The notes: generated by a model not told the origin, from the letters alone. A DNA stretch of 64,000 nucleotides from Pseudobacteroides cellulosolvens ATCC 35603 = DSM 2933 (GCF_001262605.1 NZ_LGTC01000001.1:4226001-4290000); one strand, 5' to 3'; counted from the stretch's first letter, positions 37,355 to 46,049 are shown. Made by a program: numbers and translations.

Positions 37355-37768
37355 CTATGTTTTTGAGTTAAAAAGCCAAACACTGCACTTTGCACGTTGG
37401 TATATGCTTGAGGCCATATTTGAAAAAATTCGAAGTTTTTGATTATCTTGAGCAATAGCTATAACATCAGCTTTAATATCCTCAGCTGTCATTAGTATAG
37501 AATCTTCTGCGGTACGGGAATAAATAATTGATGTATCGATATTCACCCCATGCCTTGCTGCTATTTCGTTTGCTGTAGCTATGGCATATCTGGCAGATTC
37601 TACTTTATCAGGTAATTCAGCATGAAGAGGCAGGCTTCTTGGAACTTCTATAACATATATAATAGTGATTTCCAGGTCGGTAACCCCTTGTATAGAGCAA
37701 ATGAAATCAACAATGTCCTCACTTGGTTTTTTACCATCAATGGGTATAAGTATCTTTTTATACATCAT
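37355..37768 (-). CDS. Universal stress protein (UspA family)
   Basis: This 137-aa protein is typical for a single Usp domain: 'KKILIPIDGKKPSEDIVDF' at the N-terminus and 'KADVIAIAQDN' and 'SNMASSIYQRAKCSVWLF' at the C-terminus. The usual ATP-binding GxxGxxxG...S motif is not clear here ('AQDNQKLRIFSNMASSI'), so it may not bind ATP. It lies 9 bp behind a TrkA/RCK gene and is probably cotranscribed. Usp proteins commonly accompany ion transporters and regulate them. Confidence 0.78.
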   Translation of the reverse strand: MMYKKILIPIDGKKPSEDIVDFICSIQGVTDLEITIIYVIEVPRSLPLHAELPDKVESARYAIATANEIAARHGVNIDTSIIYSRTAEDSILMTAEDIKADVIAIAQDNQKLRIFSNMASSIYQRAKCSVWLFNSKT

Positions 37769-37777
37769 TATTTGTAC

Positions 37778-38446
37778 TTACACCTCCGGGTCGCCTAGTA
37801 ATATTTTCCTTAAATTCTCCTGTTCCTTCTGTGTAGAAATTGCAATTACCATATCCTTTGGTTTTAGTACCGTATTGCCCTTTGCAAAGAGCACATTCCT
37901 TCCCCTTAAAACTAAAGCTATCACACACTCGTATGGCAATGTAATTTCGCTCAGGCTCTTATCGACTACCGGAGAATCCTCTTCCAGTTCTGCTTCTAAA
38001 AGAACCATTTCATTGTGGTCAAATGTCAATAATGTTGTCAGCTGCTGCTTTGCCACATACCTTTCAATTGCTTCTGCTATTGATGATGTACCGCTAATCG
38101 TTGTACCGACACCGAGCTCTGCAAATATTCTTTCATTTTTTGGATTTGATATTCTTGCAACTGCTTTTGGCACATTAAAATATTTCTTGCCAAGCTGACA
38201 TATTACAAGGTTGTCTTCATCATCGCTTGTAGCAGCCACAATAACATCTGCACGGGAGCATCCAGCCTTTTCCAGACCATCAATAGAAGATCCTGATGCA
38301 TACATAACACATTCTCCCAATTCGTACTTAAGTCTTTCTGCTTTATTAAAGTCCCAGTCTACCAATGTTACTTCATATTTTTTCTCAATAAGAGTCTTAG
38401 CTAGATAAAATCCTACCTTTCCGCCTCCAACTATTACAACATACAT
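37778..38446 (-). CDS. TrkA/KtrA-type RCK potassium channel regulator
   Basis: This 222-aa protein has an RCK_N Rossmann domain (about 1-130, 'YVVIVGGGKVGFYLAKTL' with GxGxxG and acidic 'LVDWD') and an RCK_C domain (about 140-220, 'SLSEITLPYECVIALVLRGR'). Such proteins bind NAD(H), ATP or nucleotides and gate Trk/Ktr-type potassium transporters at the inner membrane face. No TrkH/KtrB membrane subunit is adjacent. The start codon lies 4 bp after the preceding gene's stop. Confidence 0.85.
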   Translation of the reverse strand: MYVVIVGGGKVGFYLAKTLIEKKYEVTLVDWDFNKAERLKYELGECVMYASGSSIDGLEKAGCSRADVIVAATSDDEDNLVICQLGKKYFNVPKAVARISNPKNERIFAELGVGTTISGTSSIAEAIERYVAKQQLTTLLTFDHNEMVLLEAELEEDSPVVDKSLSEITLPYECVIALVLRGRNVLFAKGNTVLKPKDMVIAISTQKEQENLRKILLGDPEV

Positions 38447-38450
38447 ATCA

Positions 38451-38852
38451 CTACACCTCCAAAAGTCCTATATAACTTGAACAGCTTACTTCTGTCGGGC
38501 AATAACATGTAAGCCCGATTTCTTCCTCGTAAAACTTCTTGCTTTTTGGATCAACAATTCTTACTACTACCTTGGGCAACTTATATAGAAACTTTGCTAT
38601 CTGTCCAACCATTATATTTGTGTTATCCCCTTTTGCTACAGAAATCAGTGCATCTGCTTCCTTAATACCTGCACCAATGAGCACATCCTCATCAGTTCCT
38701 GATCCGACAATAATCCTTCCTCCAAAATTACTAAGAAGTTTATCAAACGCAAGAGGGTTGCGGTCAATAAGGCATACATCATTACCAGCATTAAATAATT
38801 CAATGGCCATTTTGCTTCCCACTCTTCCACATCCAACTATAATTATTTTCAT
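38451..38852 (-). CDS. TrkA-N (RCK_N) domain protein lacking RCK_C
   Basis: This 133-aa protein consists only of the NAD-binding RCK_N domain ('KIIIVGCGRVGSKMAIELF', 'DVCLIDRNP', 'ALISVAKGDNTNIMVGQIA'). I start it at ATG 38852; an in-frame TTG lies two codons upstream. The full-length RCK protein follows directly. The two could form a hetero-oligomeric gating ring, with this one contributing only nucleotide-binding lobes. Confidence 0.82.
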   Translation of the reverse strand: MKIIIVGCGRVGSKMAIELFNAGNDVCLIDRNPLAFDKLLSNFGGRIIVGSGTDEDVLIGAGIKEADALISVAKGDNTNIMVGQIAKFLYKLPKVVVRIVDPKSKKFYEEEIGLTCYCPTEVSCSSYIGLLEV

Positions 38853-39168
38853 TGCCAATACCTGCCTTTTCCAATTAATAATTTGTATTTAATCATATTT
38901 TTTGATAAAATTAATAATTAATATTAATAATAGTTTTTAGTCATTCCTTAACAAAGATTAATTTTTATATTTTATAGTTACTAATATTATTTTATACTTA
39001 TAAGAAATTGCTGTAAAGCAAATATTACACAATTATTGTAATTATCGAACTTTTAATGTTGGGGAAGTTATGGTGTGCTCTGCACCACAATTTCTCACGA
39101 CAACCAAAAAGGTTAACGAAATCGCAGGCGATATTGTTAAACTGCTACAAATTCAGGAGGAATCACTA
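38853..39168. other. Divergent intergenic region between the trkA pair and khtT
   Basis: No gene is supported. It must contain both promoters. It is very AT-rich at 38880-39010, and it carries copy C of the dispersed leader repeat at 39066-39104. Confidence 0.5.
39066..39104 (+). repeat. Dispersed palindromic leader repeat, copy C (upstream of khtT)
   Basis: It contains TGGTGTGCTCTGCACCA, a hairpin, then CAATTTCTCACGACAACC, matching the sense-strand series seen before the DUF4015 and SwrB-like genes. The copy ends about 65 bp before the start codon. The A/T-rich second hairpin of the other copies is not conserved here. Confidence 0.65.
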
Positions 39169-39654
39169 ATGTCCTTTTTCAGCGAAACCAACCTTCCGGG
39201 AATAGGAAAAAAAATCAACTGCATTACCCATTCAAAGGAAAAAGTATCCATAATTTTGCATCATGACGGAAAAAGAGAGCTCTATATCATGGATAAGAAT
39301 AACGAGCCCCTTGCCGGTATTTCACTTCTAGATGAAGAAGCAAGAAGATTTGGTGCTTTTCTTTCGGGAGCGGTATTTAAACCGAAATCTTTAGAATACC
39401 TGGAAAATGCTATGGAAAATATAAAGATTGATTGGTTCAAGCTGGGAGATGACTCCCCAGTGATAGGTAAAAGGATTGGCAGCCTTGGTTTAAGGAAAAA
39501 AACCCAGGTTTCCATAATAGCAATTATAAAGGATGGCAGTTATATTACAAACCCCAGTTCCGATTACATTTTTGAAATAGGAGATACCTGTGTAGTAATA
39601 GGCAACCCTAAAAATTTTCACAGTCTTTTGAAAATAATAAGGCAAACTGTATAA
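39169..39654 (+). CDS. khtT: KhtT-like regulatory subunit of a K+/H+ antiporter
   Basis: This 161-aa protein starts at ATG 39169 behind CAGGAGG. The frame extends upstream to 39070, but that part is encoded by the dispersed repeat. The N-terminal half ('NLPGIGKKI', 'IILHHDGKRELYI', 'LLDEEARRFGAFLSGAVFKP') matches B. subtilis KhtT (YhaT). The C-terminal half is an RCK_C domain ('DDSPVIGKRIGSLGLRKKT...VSIIAIIKDG... FEIGDTCVVIG'). It should bind the antiporter encoded 78 bp downstream and control potassium efflux. Confidence 0.85.
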   Translation: MSFFSETNLPGIGKKINCITHSKEKVSIILHHDGKRELYIMDKNNEPLAGISLLDEEARRFGAFLSGAVFKPKSLEYLENAMENIKIDWFKLGDDSPVIGKRIGSLGLRKKTQVSIIAIIKDGSYITNPSSDYIFEIGDTCVVIGNPKNFHSLLKIIRQTV

Positions 39655-39732
39655 AAAGTAATCAAATTGATAATATCAGCCAAAATGATAGGTGTTGAAG
39701 AAAAATTTCTATAATCATTAATAAGGAGACTT

Positions 39733-41391
39733 ATGGAACACGATATTCTTTTTGATCTTGGTATAATATTATTTCTTGGATTTTTTGCAGCAATAGCCAT
39801 GAAAAAGCTGGGCCAATCAGTCATCGCAGGATATATGGCAGTAGGATTAATCATCGGCCCAAAGGCACTTGGCCTCATTAAAAACACAGAACTATTATCC
39901 ACCCTGTCAGAGCTAGGAATTGTACTATTAATGTTCTTTCTGGGTCTTGAGTTTTCAATAAATAAATTTAAAAAAATAAAAAATTCTGTATTTTTCATAG
40001 GTACTTATGAAGTTATATTAAACCTGATTGTAGGCTTTATAATTGGTACAGTGCTGGGATTTGCTTTTAAAGAAAGGCTTTTTCTGACATGTATCATAGC
40101 CTTAAGCAGCAGCGGCGTTGTAGCCAAGCTTCTGTTTGATATGAAAAGAACTGCTTCTAAAGAATCGGAAATTCTTATGGGAGTAATGGTTTATGAAGAC
40201 TTTTTTGCGATACTGATACTTGGTATATTATCCAGCTTTACAGCCGCCGATAAGGCCCAAATTCCCATAACCGAAATATCTGTATCTATGCTTAAAGCTT
40301 TGGGCTTTTATGCATTTTTTATTATAATAGGAATTCTTTTTATAAACAAGATTATTGATATATTGACAAGGATAGACTCTCAGGAGCTTTTTACAGCACT
40401 TATGATTGGACTCATTTTGCTTACAAGCTCTCTGGCTTTGCATATGGGCCTTGCTTCAGCAGCAGGAGCCTTCCTTCTGGGTATGCTGATAGTCAGCTAT
40501 GATGTTGAGGAAAGACTTCATCGAACTGTATCCGCTTTTAAAGACATATTTATAATTATATTTTTTATATCTTTCGGTACATTCCTGGATTTTCGCCAAA
40601 TTCCCGGAACACTTCCTCTCATTCTTATAATTGTACCGTTATCCATTTTATCTGAAATAGCCATATCCTCATCAGGTGCTTTCTTTAGCGGTTTTTCAGC
40701 TTCGAGTGCACTATCCATAGGTTCAAGCATGATAGCAAGGGGTGAGTATTCCATGATCTATGCTTACCTTGGGTTTAGTACAGGTGCCATCTCAGAAAGT
40801 TTATATCAATTTACAGGGGTCTATGTATTTACAATGACACTTATAGCACCTATTCTAATGAAACATTCAGCAAAAACAAAAGCCATTATCTCATTTGCAA
40901 TGCCTGAATTTATAAAATACAGTACCAAACTGGTATCCACAACATTAAAGCCTATGCTTCTCCCGGAGGAATCAGGCATAACATATGAAAAAACATACAG
41001 GTTTTTAACCCACTTTACCATATATCTTGCACTGGTATTCGCTTCAATAGTATCTTCCGTAATGTTTAAAGGACTTTTAATAATACCATTGGCACTTATA
41101 CTTTTGGAAATGATATTGATATATAGAATGAGAATCTTTCTCTCCGCTAAAATAAAAAAGATAGAAGAACAAATCAACTATCACGACATTCATCAAGGTC
41201 CTTATAACCTTGATTACATTATAAAATTTATTTCAAACCTATTTACTGCATTCCTTGCAATTATAGCACTAGGCACAGCACTTTGGAGTTTTGGATATAC
41301 AATACTTATAGTACTTCTTGTTCTTTTTATTATCTACCTTTTATCTGTAAGTATCTATATCTATAGTAAATCAAATAAAATCATGAAGTGA
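39733..41391 (+). CDS. khtU: KhtU-like CPA2 monovalent cation:proton antiporter
   Basis: This 552-aa protein has about 12 membrane helices from residue 5 to 385 ('GLIIGPKALGLI', 'LSELGIVLLMFFLGLEFS', 'ALSSSGVVAKLLFD', 'LASAAGAFLLGMLI', 'ISFGTFLDF'). A soluble segment and three or four further hydrophobic stretches follow at the C-terminus. These motifs are those of the KefB/CPA2 family. The pairing with a KhtT-type protein fits a potassium (or ammonium)/proton antiporter. Its extra C-terminal membrane segments are longer than in B. subtilis KhtU. TAAGGAG precedes ATG 39733. Its stop codon abuts the stop of the next, oppositely oriented gene. Confidence 0.83.
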   Translation: MEHDILFDLGIILFLGFFAAIAMKKLGQSVIAGYMAVGLIIGPKALGLIKNTELLSTLSELGIVLLMFFLGLEFSINKFKKIKNSVFFIGTYEVILNLIVGFIIGTVLGFAFKERLFLTCIIALSSSGVVAKLLFDMKRTASKESEILMGVMVYEDFFAILILGILSSFTAADKAQIPITEISVSMLKALGFYAFFIIIGILFINKIIDILTRIDSQELFTALMIGLILLTSSLALHMGLASAAGAFLLGMLIVSYDVEERLHRTVSAFKDIFIIIFFISFGTFLDFRQIPGTLPLILIIVPLSILSEIAISSSGAFFSGFSASSALSIGSSMIARGEYSMIYAYLGFSTGAISESLYQFTGVYVFTMTLIAPILMKHSAKTKAIISFAMPEFIKYSTKLVSTTLKPMLLPEESGITYEKTYRFLTHFTIYLALVFASIVSSVMFKGLLIIPLALILLEMILIYRMRIFLSAKIKKIEEQINYHDIHQGPYNLDYIIKFISNLFTAFLAIIALGTALWSFGYTILIVLLVLFIIYLLSVSIYIYSKSNKIMK

Positions 41392-41625
41392 TTATTCCTT
41401 ATCTCCTTCTTTTAAATCATAACCTGGCAAAACTTTTTTGATTTCAGGTATACTCGAGGATTTTACCATACCCAGTTTTGCAGCCCGGCTTATTATCTCC
41501 TCATTAGTTATCGTATTCTTTGTGTCATTTCCTGCCAAATATATTATACTGATAAGTGAAGTAATAATAATGCCTATTCCAATTCCAAGAACTATACTCT
41601 TTATATTAAAATTAAAGTTAATCAT
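41392..41625 (-). CDS. Small single-pass membrane protein at the end of the flagellar operon
   Basis: This 77-aa protein starts at ATG 41625 (MINFNFNIK), with TGGAGG five bases upstream. A membrane helix (SIVLGIGIGIIITSLISIIYL) precedes an extracytoplasmic or cytoplasmic tail with 'NEEIISRAAKLGMV'. I do not recognise a family, though that motif resembles a helix seen in small Clostridia membrane proteins. It follows the SwrB-like gene by 16 bp and ends flush against khtU. Confidence 0.6.
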   Translation of the reverse strand: MINFNFNIKSIVLGIGIGIIITSLISIIYLAGNDTKNTITNEEIISRAAKLGMVKSSSIPEIKKVLPGYDLKEGDKE

Positions 41626-41641
41626 TATATCCTCCATTACT

Positions 41642-42220
41642 TCACACTTTAATAACCACATTATCTGAATTCATACCTAATATCAACTGAATTTCACCCT
41701 TTCCGATGTTGAGCGTTTTAGCTATTTCCGTTTCACCCATACCGCTTTGTGAAAGCTTTATCACTTCTTTGTATCTGCTGTTTGCAACAATTCCTCTGGA
41801 TTTAGGCTTGGTATTTTTTAAACTATTAAACTCTTCTGTAAAGTTTTTAAGCTGTATTGCCTGGATACCCATAACTTCGCGATTGCTTCCTTCGGTCCTG
41901 TTCTCTGCAGCATCTTTTATTGCCTTACTCTTTTGAGTTGGCAATGATTTTAGTTCTTTTATTTTTTCATCAACCGATAAAAGAATGCCCTGTATTTCAT
42001 TAGTTTTGGAATCAAGATTATCATATATGTACCCTGAAATACGGTTAAGTTCATCAATCATTTCTTCCGCATCTTTCATCACGCTTAATAATGCAGCCTT
42101 CATATTTTCCACATTTTTGGTATAATCATATGCTTTTTTCCTATCATATAATATCCAGACAAATGCTAAAATAACTAGTAAAATGCCAATAAAAATGACA
42201 CTAATGTAAAACTGAATCAT
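41642..42220 (-). CDS. DUF6115/SwrB-like membrane-anchored coiled-coil HTH protein
   Basis: This 192-aa protein starts at ATG 42220 (MIQFYIS) behind AGGGGG. It has an N-terminal membrane helix (about 3-22), a long charged helical region (about 30-110), and a C-terminal HTH-like segment 'VIKLSQSGMGETEIAKTLNI...GEIQLILGM'. The position, downstream of sigD at the end of the fla/che operon, and the architecture parallel B. subtilis SwrB, which activates flagellar export assembly. The assignment by position is inference. Confidence 0.65.
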   Translation of the reverse strand: MIQFYISVIFIGILLVILAFVWILYDRKKAYDYTKNVENMKAALLSVMKDAEEMIDELNRISGYIYDNLDSKTNEIQGILLSVDEKIKELKSLPTQKSKAIKDAAENRTEGSNREVMGIQAIQLKNFTEEFNSLKNTKPKSRGIVANSRYKEVIKLSQSGMGETEIAKTLNIGKGEIQLILGMNSDNVVIKV

Positions 42221-42238
42221 TATAAATCCCCCTGTCAA

Positions 42239-42362
42239 ATACAAAATCATGAAATAATTTTGCAACATTAATCGTTGTCGTGAGAAATTGTGGTGTAGAA
42301 TACACCATAATTTCCTAGACATACAAAATCATGAAATGATTTTGCAACATTAATCCCCTAGA
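42239..42362 (-). repeat. Dispersed palindromic leader repeat, copy B, with a duplicated half
   Basis: 42239-42312 is a full unit: CAAAATCATGAAATAATTTT, then GCAACATTAATCGTTGTCG, TGAGAAATTGTGGTGTAG and the TGGTGTA/TACACCA hairpin. 42320-42362 repeats only the first half (ATACAAAATCATGAAATGAT...GCAACATTAAT). On the minus strand it ends about 20 bp before the start codon of the SwrB-like gene. Confidence 0.7.
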
Positions 42363-42423
42363 CATTAATAAAGCAAAAATTGGTTCTGCCGAATACAAAA
42401 CTTCAGTAGAACCATTTATAACC

Positions 42424-42696
42424 TTATATCAATAATACTATCCTTATCATTTTTTCTCTATTTTTTTTGCTTTCCTTTTTATTTTTCTTTTCCCTATCCT
42501 TGTTATCCTTTATTTCAGGGCCTGAAGTTCTTCCCTGAGAATGGACTGTCTTAACTTCATTTTCTGATTTGTGCTGCAATCTGTCAGCATTATTCTGATT
42601 CATACCCAAATTTTTTTGATGATCATCATTTACTGCTTTTGACACCTCTGCAGTTTTGGGTATCATAACCTGAAAGTCAATAGGTTTTATAGACAT
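42424..42696 (-). CDS. Small hydrophilic protein between fapA and the SwrB-like gene
   Basis: This 90-aa protein is highly charged, with 'KDNKDREKKNKKESKKNREK' near the C-terminus and an N-terminus 'MSIKPIDFQVMIPKTAEV'. That N-terminus resembles small proteins found at this position in other Clostridia flagellar operons. AAGGAG precedes ATG 42696. There is no membrane segment apart from a short hydrophobic end (IRIVLLI). Function is unknown. Confidence 0.6.
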   Translation of the reverse strand: MSIKPIDFQVMIPKTAEVSKAVNDDHQKNLGMNQNNADRLQHKSENEVKTVHSQGRTSGPEIKDNKDREKKNKKESKKNREKMIRIVLLI

Positions 42697-42707
42697 ACAA
42701 CCACTCC

Positions 42708-44336
42708 TTATCTATCATAAGGACAAATCCTTATATCTGCTCCATCCCTGTATAATGTGCAATACTGAAGATTCTCCTTAACATACATCAGACAGGATCC
42801 TATTGCTACTTTGGTTCCGCTGTAAATTGTGGCCGAAGCTTTTATCTTACCTTGTGACTCTTGCTGTAATATCTCTTCTATTTGGGCAATCTCAACTTTT
42901 ATCTCCTCAATCCTGTTTGAATAATAAACTTTTGTTCTAACGCTTTTTGCCATCATTTCCTGTTTTTCAGGAGTTAAACCTCCGGCACCCTCAATTTTCT
43001 TTAATATCGTAATAGCTTGTTCAGCCTTTTTTATATCGCTTTCCATGGCGATGCTCTCATCTTTCAACATCTTATAACGTTCCCGCAAAGTCGGATCTGT
43101 TCCAACCTCAAGTTCTGTTACAGTAGCCATAGTAGAGCCTATAACCTTTGCAGCTATAAGCTTGCCGACTTTGGCAACACCACCTACAAGAAGACCTTTC
43201 TTACCTGATAGCTCCAGTTTTTGCCCGCATTTTATGTTGCTGTGCATTATCGCTTCAGCTTTAATTTCATTCTTTGCCTCAACAGTACTATGTTCAATAT
43301 ACTTGGCTATTATATCTCCACCGCTTTTTAAATAGCCCTTTCCCATTCCCTGCATACCTCTTCTTAAAATAATATCTCCGCCGGCTTTTATGGATGCACC
43401 TTCAACAACACCCCATACCTCTACATTACCGCCAGCGTCAATAGAAAATCCTGAAAGTACATTTCCCCTTACAATAACATTTCCAATAAAGTTTATGTTC
43501 CCTGTTGTTGTATCAACATCAGCATGAACTTCGTATATGGAAAAAACATTAACTTTCCCATCAATATAGCAAACCTGTCCATCAATACCGGCACATAAAG
43601 ATTTTCCATCCTGAGATACTTCAACATTTCTGCCCTTAGGCAATGTCGCAGGCTTACCGTTTAGAGCCGGCAAATCATACCCCATAACGGTCTTCCCTGC
43701 CTTGCCTTGTACCGGAGGTAAAATAGAACACAAAACCTTTCCTTTCTCAACGCTCTCTATAAGGTTAAGCTCCCTGTAATCAACCCTTCCATCCTCCATT
43801 ATGACCGGTTTCCTATCACTGCTGATGTCAAAATAAAATTCTATCATACCATTCTGTCCATTGACGGCTTCAACTCCACGGGCAATAAGAATCTGCTCAT
43901 TAAATACAGGATACTTTATAATATTTTCTAATGATTCACTGCTCACTCCAAAAACAACACCATTTTGCCTCAAAATTTCGATGACCTCTCCTGCATTTAA
44001 CATCCTGCCTCCTTCAGGTGGATTAAAGGTGATAAATGCCTTCATTTTATCAGGTGACACAACTACTGAAGCAGTAGCATCAACCTTTACCTCAACCTGA
44101 CTCTCAGCAATTTTAACAGGTGCTCTGTCTGCTTTTAAAATCGCTAATTCTATAGTTCCTCTTGAATAATTTTTAACCTGCTTTCTGTTTAATTTCTCCA
44201 GCACTTCCCAGGTTTCCACCTTTTTGCCTTTTCCAACAGGTGGATTAACAACAATATAAACACCGTCTTCATTATATTTTAATTCAAAGAATCCATCATT
44301 TAATTTGGAACTATTTTGCATTTTTAAATCGTTCAT
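42708..44336 (-). CDS. fapA: FapA (DUF342) polymer-forming protein
   Basis: This 542-aa protein starts at ATG 44336 (MNDLKM), about 10 bases after AAGGAGGG. After an N-terminal region of about 160 aa comes the DUF342 core, 'DYRELNLIESVEKGKVLCSILPPVQGKAGKTVMGYDLPAL'. A right-handed beta-helix of Gly-spaced repeats follows ('GNVIVRGNVLSGFSIDAGGNVEVWGVVEGASIKAGGDI', shown only in parts here), then a coiled-coil tail. FapA proteins are conserved at this site in Gram-positive flagellar operons. Their role is poorly defined. Confidence 0.82.
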   Translation of the reverse strand: MNDLKMQNSSKLNDGFFELKYNEDGVYIVVNPPVGKGKKVETWEVLEKLNRKQVKNYSRGTIELAILKADRAPVKIAESQVEVKVDATASVVVSPDKMKAFITFNPPEGGRMLNAGEVIEILRQNGVVFGVSSESLENIIKYPVFNEQILIARGVEAVNGQNGMIEFYFDISSDRKPVIMEDGRVDYRELNLIESVEKGKVLCSILPPVQGKAGKTVMGYDLPALNGKPATLPKGRNVEVSQDGKSLCAGIDGQVCYIDGKVNVFSIYEVHADVDTTTGNINFIGNVIVRGNVLSGFSIDAGGNVEVWGVVEGASIKAGGDIILRRGMQGMGKGYLKSGGDIIAKYIEHSTVEAKNEIKAEAIMHSNIKCGQKLELSGKKGLLVGGVAKVGKLIAAKVIGSTMATVTELEVGTDPTLRERYKMLKDESIAMESDIKKAEQAITILKKIEGAGGLTPEKQEMMAKSVRTKVYYSNRIEEIKVEIAQIEEILQQESQGKIKASATIYSGTKVAIGSCLMYVKENLQYCTLYRDGADIRICPYDR

Positions 44337-44393
44337 CAGCCAGCTCACCCTCCTTATGAACAAAATTACTTGCAATTTTGTCAACCCTGATCG

Positions 44394-45164
44394 TTAGTCT
44401 TTTAATATTGATCTGTGCCGAGCTAATTTCCCTCTTAGCCTTAATATGGCTTTTGTATGTAGCTGTGATATTCTTGACTCCGATACCTTCATAATGGAAC
44501 TTATTTCCTTGAGGGTCAATTCATCAAAGTAGTATAATGATATTACATTTTTCTCCTTTTCCGGCAGTTTACTTATGGCGTCACTTAATATTTCTTTCAA
44601 CTCATTGATTTCTATATAAGTCTCAGGTTTATCCTCTGTTCTCGAATATGGGTGATCAACACCTATTTCATAGTTCTGCTCAAGAAAATCCTCCAGTGAT
44701 ACCATTGAAGAAACACTGACATCATTCAACAGCTTATAGAACTCATCCATAGAAATTCCAAGCTTTTCTGCTACTTCTTTATCAGTAGCCGAATGGCCTA
44801 ACTGATTTTCTATTTCAAAATAGACCCTTTCAAGTTCTTTGTTCTTTTGCCTCAAAGACCTAGGTACCCAATCCATCTCGCGAATGCTGTCTATTATTGA
44901 ACCCCTTATCCTTAGAGATGCATATGTCTCAAATTTGACACCTTTATTAACATCAAATTTCTCGATTGCATCAATAAGTCCGAAAACGCCAAAACCCATT
45001 AGATCGTCATATTCCACATTTGATCCGAAGTATATGCTTAATCTTCCTGCAACGTATTTTATAAGGTGGGCATATTCAATAATGAGCTTCTCCCTAATAA
45101 CAGGGTCTTTTCTTTCACTGTACTGCTTCCATAAATCAATTTGTTTAACATTTGCAGATAACAT
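44394..45164 (-). CDS. sigD: Flagellar sigma factor SigD (sigma-28, FliA family)
   Basis: This 256-aa protein starts at ATG 45164 behind GGGGG. Sigma region 2 ('IEYAHLIKYVAGRL', 'DLMGFGVFGLIDAIEKFD', 'FETYASLRIRGSIIDSIREMDWVPRSLR'), region 3 and region 4 ('ISLYYFDELTLKEISSIMKVSESRISQLHTKA') are complete. It directs RNA polymerase to late flagellar and chemotaxis promoters. The place after cheD is that of B. subtilis sigD. Confidence 0.95.
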   Translation of the reverse strand: MLSANVKQIDLWKQYSERKDPVIREKLIIEYAHLIKYVAGRLSIYFGSNVEYDDLMGFGVFGLIDAIEKFDVNKGVKFETYASLRIRGSIIDSIREMDWVPRSLRQKNKELERVYFEIENQLGHSATDKEVAEKLGISMDEFYKLLNDVSVSSMVSLEDFLEQNYEIGVDHPYSRTEDKPETYIEINELKEILSDAISKLPEKEKNVISLYYFDELTLKEISSIMKVSESRISQLHTKAILRLRGKLARHRSILKD

Positions 45165-45257
45165 CAAAATCCCCCATTACTAATAAATTTAGGACTAATA
45201 AAACTAGTATAAAAAATAATTCTTCTCATCAACTCTGAAATCAATATTATGTGCACT

Positions 45258-45542
45258 TTAATCCGATGCTTCCTGCTCTTCATTGTCATCCGACTCAACT
45301 TCTTCATTATTTACTTCTTCATTATTTGCTTTTTCCATCTCCTCCTTTCTTTTCTCAAGCTCTTCATGAATGCTATATAGAACACTTCTAGCAGATGCTC
45401 CGATTATGTAAAAGATCACTAAAGCGATTGTCATTTTAATACATGTCTGCTTCAGATCATCTTTACCGGTATAACTTATAGTGCCTATAACTATAGCCAT
45501 AACTGCACTAATTATAAACGGAAATCTTTGGACATAATCCAT
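45258..45542 (-). CDS. Small two-helix membrane protein with acidic tail
   Basis: This 94-aa protein starts at ATG 45542 (MDYVQRF) behind GAGAGGA. Two membrane helices (about 8-24 and 38-55) are followed by a charged helix and a very acidic C-terminus rich in Glu and Asn. It sits between cheD and sigD. I recognise no family. The operon position suggests a motility link. Confidence 0.6.
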   Translation of the reverse strand: MDYVQRFPFIISAVMAIVIGTISYTGKDDLKQTCIKMTIALVIFYIIGASARSVLYSIHEELEKRKEEMEKANNEEVNNEEVESDDNEEQEASD

Positions 45543-45563
45543 TGGGATTCCTCTCAATCAAAT

Positions 45564-46049
45564 CTAAATATAATTTATACCAAACCCCACAGTCTTGATA
45601 AGCAATTTGCCGTCATCGGAATATAATTCTATAGTCCGCCCATGATTTCCACCAACATCTTCTGAAACGATGGGTATTCCTAATTGTGCCAGAACATTCC
45701 TTGATGCTTCTATATTTCTAAGACCTATACGAATATTATCGCTTGAATCAGTGAAATTAAACATCTGTGCTCCCCCAGCAAGCTTGGCTTTTATTATTCT
45801 CCTATTTGCTCCCAGCTTAACCATCTCCTCGACAAGCTTAACAATAGCCGTATCAGCAAATTTAGCCTCATTAACTGCAGCTTTTGCAATCTTGCTGGTC
45901 GGCAGCATAATATGTGCCAAACCAATTATTCTCGTTGAAGGTTCATATAAAGCTATGCCTACGCATGAACCCAAACCAAGTGTCACCAGGATACTAGGAT
46001 GACTGGTTGCTTTATAATCTGCCATGCCTACCTTTATATTTTCATGCAT
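45564..46049 (-). CDS. cheD: Chemoreceptor glutamine deamidase CheD
   Basis: This 161-aa protein has the catalytic Cys29 in 'LGLGSCVGIALYE' and His46 in 'IGLAHIMLP'. It deamidates receptor glutamines and in Firmicutes also partners with CheC. Its start overlaps the cheC stop by one base (TGATG). Confidence 0.93.
   Translation of the reverse strand: MHENIKVGMADYKATSHPSILVTLGLGSCVGIALYEPSTRIIGLAHIMLPTSKIAKAAVNEAKFADTAIVKLVEEMVKLGANRRIIKAKLAGGAQMFNFTDSSDNIRIGLRNIEASRNVLAQLGIPIVSEDVGGNHGRTIELYSDDGKLLIKTVGFGINYI

Noticed and set aside
39070..39168. An N-terminal extension of khtT (33 codons).
   Set aside because: This stretch is the dispersed repeat plus leader, KhtT homologues begin at the later ATG, and the strong ribosome site CAGGAGG serves 39169.
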